A stretch of DNA of 64,000 bases from Streptomyces sp. NBC_01788 (GTDB lineage Bacteria > Actinomycetota > Actinomycetes > Streptomycetales > Streptomycetaceae): assembly GCF_035917575.1 (NCBI RefSeq), contig NZ_CP109090.1:7006001-7070000 (forward strand), written 5' to 3'. A program made the translations under genes and the position numbers. Position 1 is the first letter of the stretch. Each line of letters begins with the position of its first letter. Of this stretch, positions 63,421 to 64,000 are shown in pieces. The notes below the pieces were generated by a model. It was given only the letters and a program-made list of their open reading frames with translations. It ran no database searches and was not told where the DNA came from.

Positions 63421-64000
63421 CTACGACGACGGCCCCGGCCCCTTCCCCACCGCGCTGAAGATCCTCGTGGCGGGAGGCTTCGGGGTGGGCAAGACGACCT
63501 TCGTCGGCGCGGTCAGCGAGATCGCGCCGCTGAGCACGGAGGAGTTGCTCACCACGGTCAGCGCGGCCACGGACAACCTCGACGGCGTGGAGAACAAGGT
63601 CGAGACGACCGTCGCGATGGACTTCGGCCGCATCACCCTGGACCCGCGGCACGTGCTCTACCTGTTCGGCACGCCCGGCCAGGAGCGCTTCTGGTTCATG
63701 TGGGACGAGCTGTGCGAGGGCGCCCTGGGTGCGGTGATCCTCGCCGACACCCGAAGGCTGGAGGAGTGCTTCGCCGCCGTCGACTTCTTCGAACGACGCG
63801 GCCTCGCCTTCGTCGTCGGCGTCAACGAGTTCGACGGTGCCCACCGCTACGATGCCGAGGAGGTGCGCGCGGCCCTCGATCTCGACCCGCGGATCCCCGT
63901 GGTCCGTTGCGACGCCCGTATCTCCAGCTCCGGCATCCAGACCCTGCTGACCCTCGTCCGGCATCTCATCGCCCACGCACCCGCCGTCCCCGCGCCGGCC
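63398..64000 (+). CDS. cvnD: CvnD-type small GTPase (3' end cut by window edge)
   Basis: A Ras-like ATP/GTP-binding protein; 201 codons are visible and no stop is reached. The P-loop is AGGFGVGKTT near residue 25, the switch-II motif is GTPGQERF and the NKxD-like motif is GVNEFD. The N-terminus is acidic (DYDDSSDYDDG). The protein works with CvnA-C as a heterotrimeric-G-protein-like switch at the membrane. Family members are about 190-205 residues, so only a few codons should be missing. A cvnE-type P450 may follow outside the window. Confidence 0.93.
   Translation, partial: MDYDDSSDYDDGPGPFPTALKILVAGGFGVGKTTFVGAVSEIAPLSTEELLTTVSAATDNLDGVENKVETTVAMDFGRITLDPRHVLYLFGTPGQERFWFMWDELCEGALGAVILADTRRLEECFAAVDFFERRGLAFVVGVNEFDGAHRYDAEEVRAALDLDPRIPVVRCDARISSSGIQTLLTLVRHLIAHAPAVPAPA

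Overview
The window is very GC-rich and carries long, overlapping biosynthetic genes with strong G/C third-position bias, GTG and TTG starts, a TTA leucine codon in a regulator and a cvn-type conservon. Together these point to a Streptomyces or close actinomycete. About 57 kb is one natural-product gene cluster. Its backbone logic (eleven NRPS modules split 4+4+3, a starter condensation domain, a P450sky-type hydroxylase and a reducing type II PKS set for a cinnamoyl group) matches the skyllamycin family of cinnamoyl cyclodepsipeptides. The window is therefore best read as a skyllamycin-type locus, the sky cluster itself or a close relative, and not as a wholly unknown system.

Layout. 1-808 (-) is the 5' part of a DrrA-like export ATPase whose gene runs off the left edge; 995-1651 (+) is a small membrane protein. 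On the minus strand, 1678-2466 is a type II thioesterase and 2463-3734 is the P450sky-like enzyme. A very strong hairpin (3809-3859) separates these from three giant NRPS genes, read right to left: 43997-29745 (modules 1-4), 29748-15577 (modules 5-8) and 15583-3887 (modules 9-11 plus TE). The adenylation codes read Thr, unassigned, Asp-like, Gly, Phe, Pro, aromatic, probably Trp, Gly, Leu, Leu. Epimerization domains sit in modules 4, 8 and 10, but the one in the Gly module 4 has lost its catalytic motifs.

Upstream, 55541-44223 (-) is a tightly packed run of 13 genes for the acyl starter: two ACPs, two KS proteins with intact Cys-His-His, two KS-like proteins without the Cys, a hydrolase, a double hot-dog protein, two hot-dog dehydratases, a ketoreductase, a DsbA-fold isomerase and a phytoene-desaturase-like FAD enzyme. 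The likely product is a reduced polyene that is isomerised, cyclised and oxidised to an alkenyl-cinnamoyl group, then loaded by the starter C domain onto Thr1.

Divergent from this, 55888-59098 (+) holds a second P450, an MbtH-like protein, a [3Fe-4S]-type ferredoxin and a LuxR-type regulator that contains a TTA codon. After a terminator-like hairpin (59211-59256) comes a conservon, cvnA-B-C-D (59541 to the right edge), which is probably outside the biosynthetic cluster.

Genes expected for a full skyllamycin pathway but not seen here include a glutamate mutase for 3-methyl-Asp, an O-methyltransferase, a glycine alpha-hydroxylase and the DrrB-like permease. They may lie beyond the left edge.
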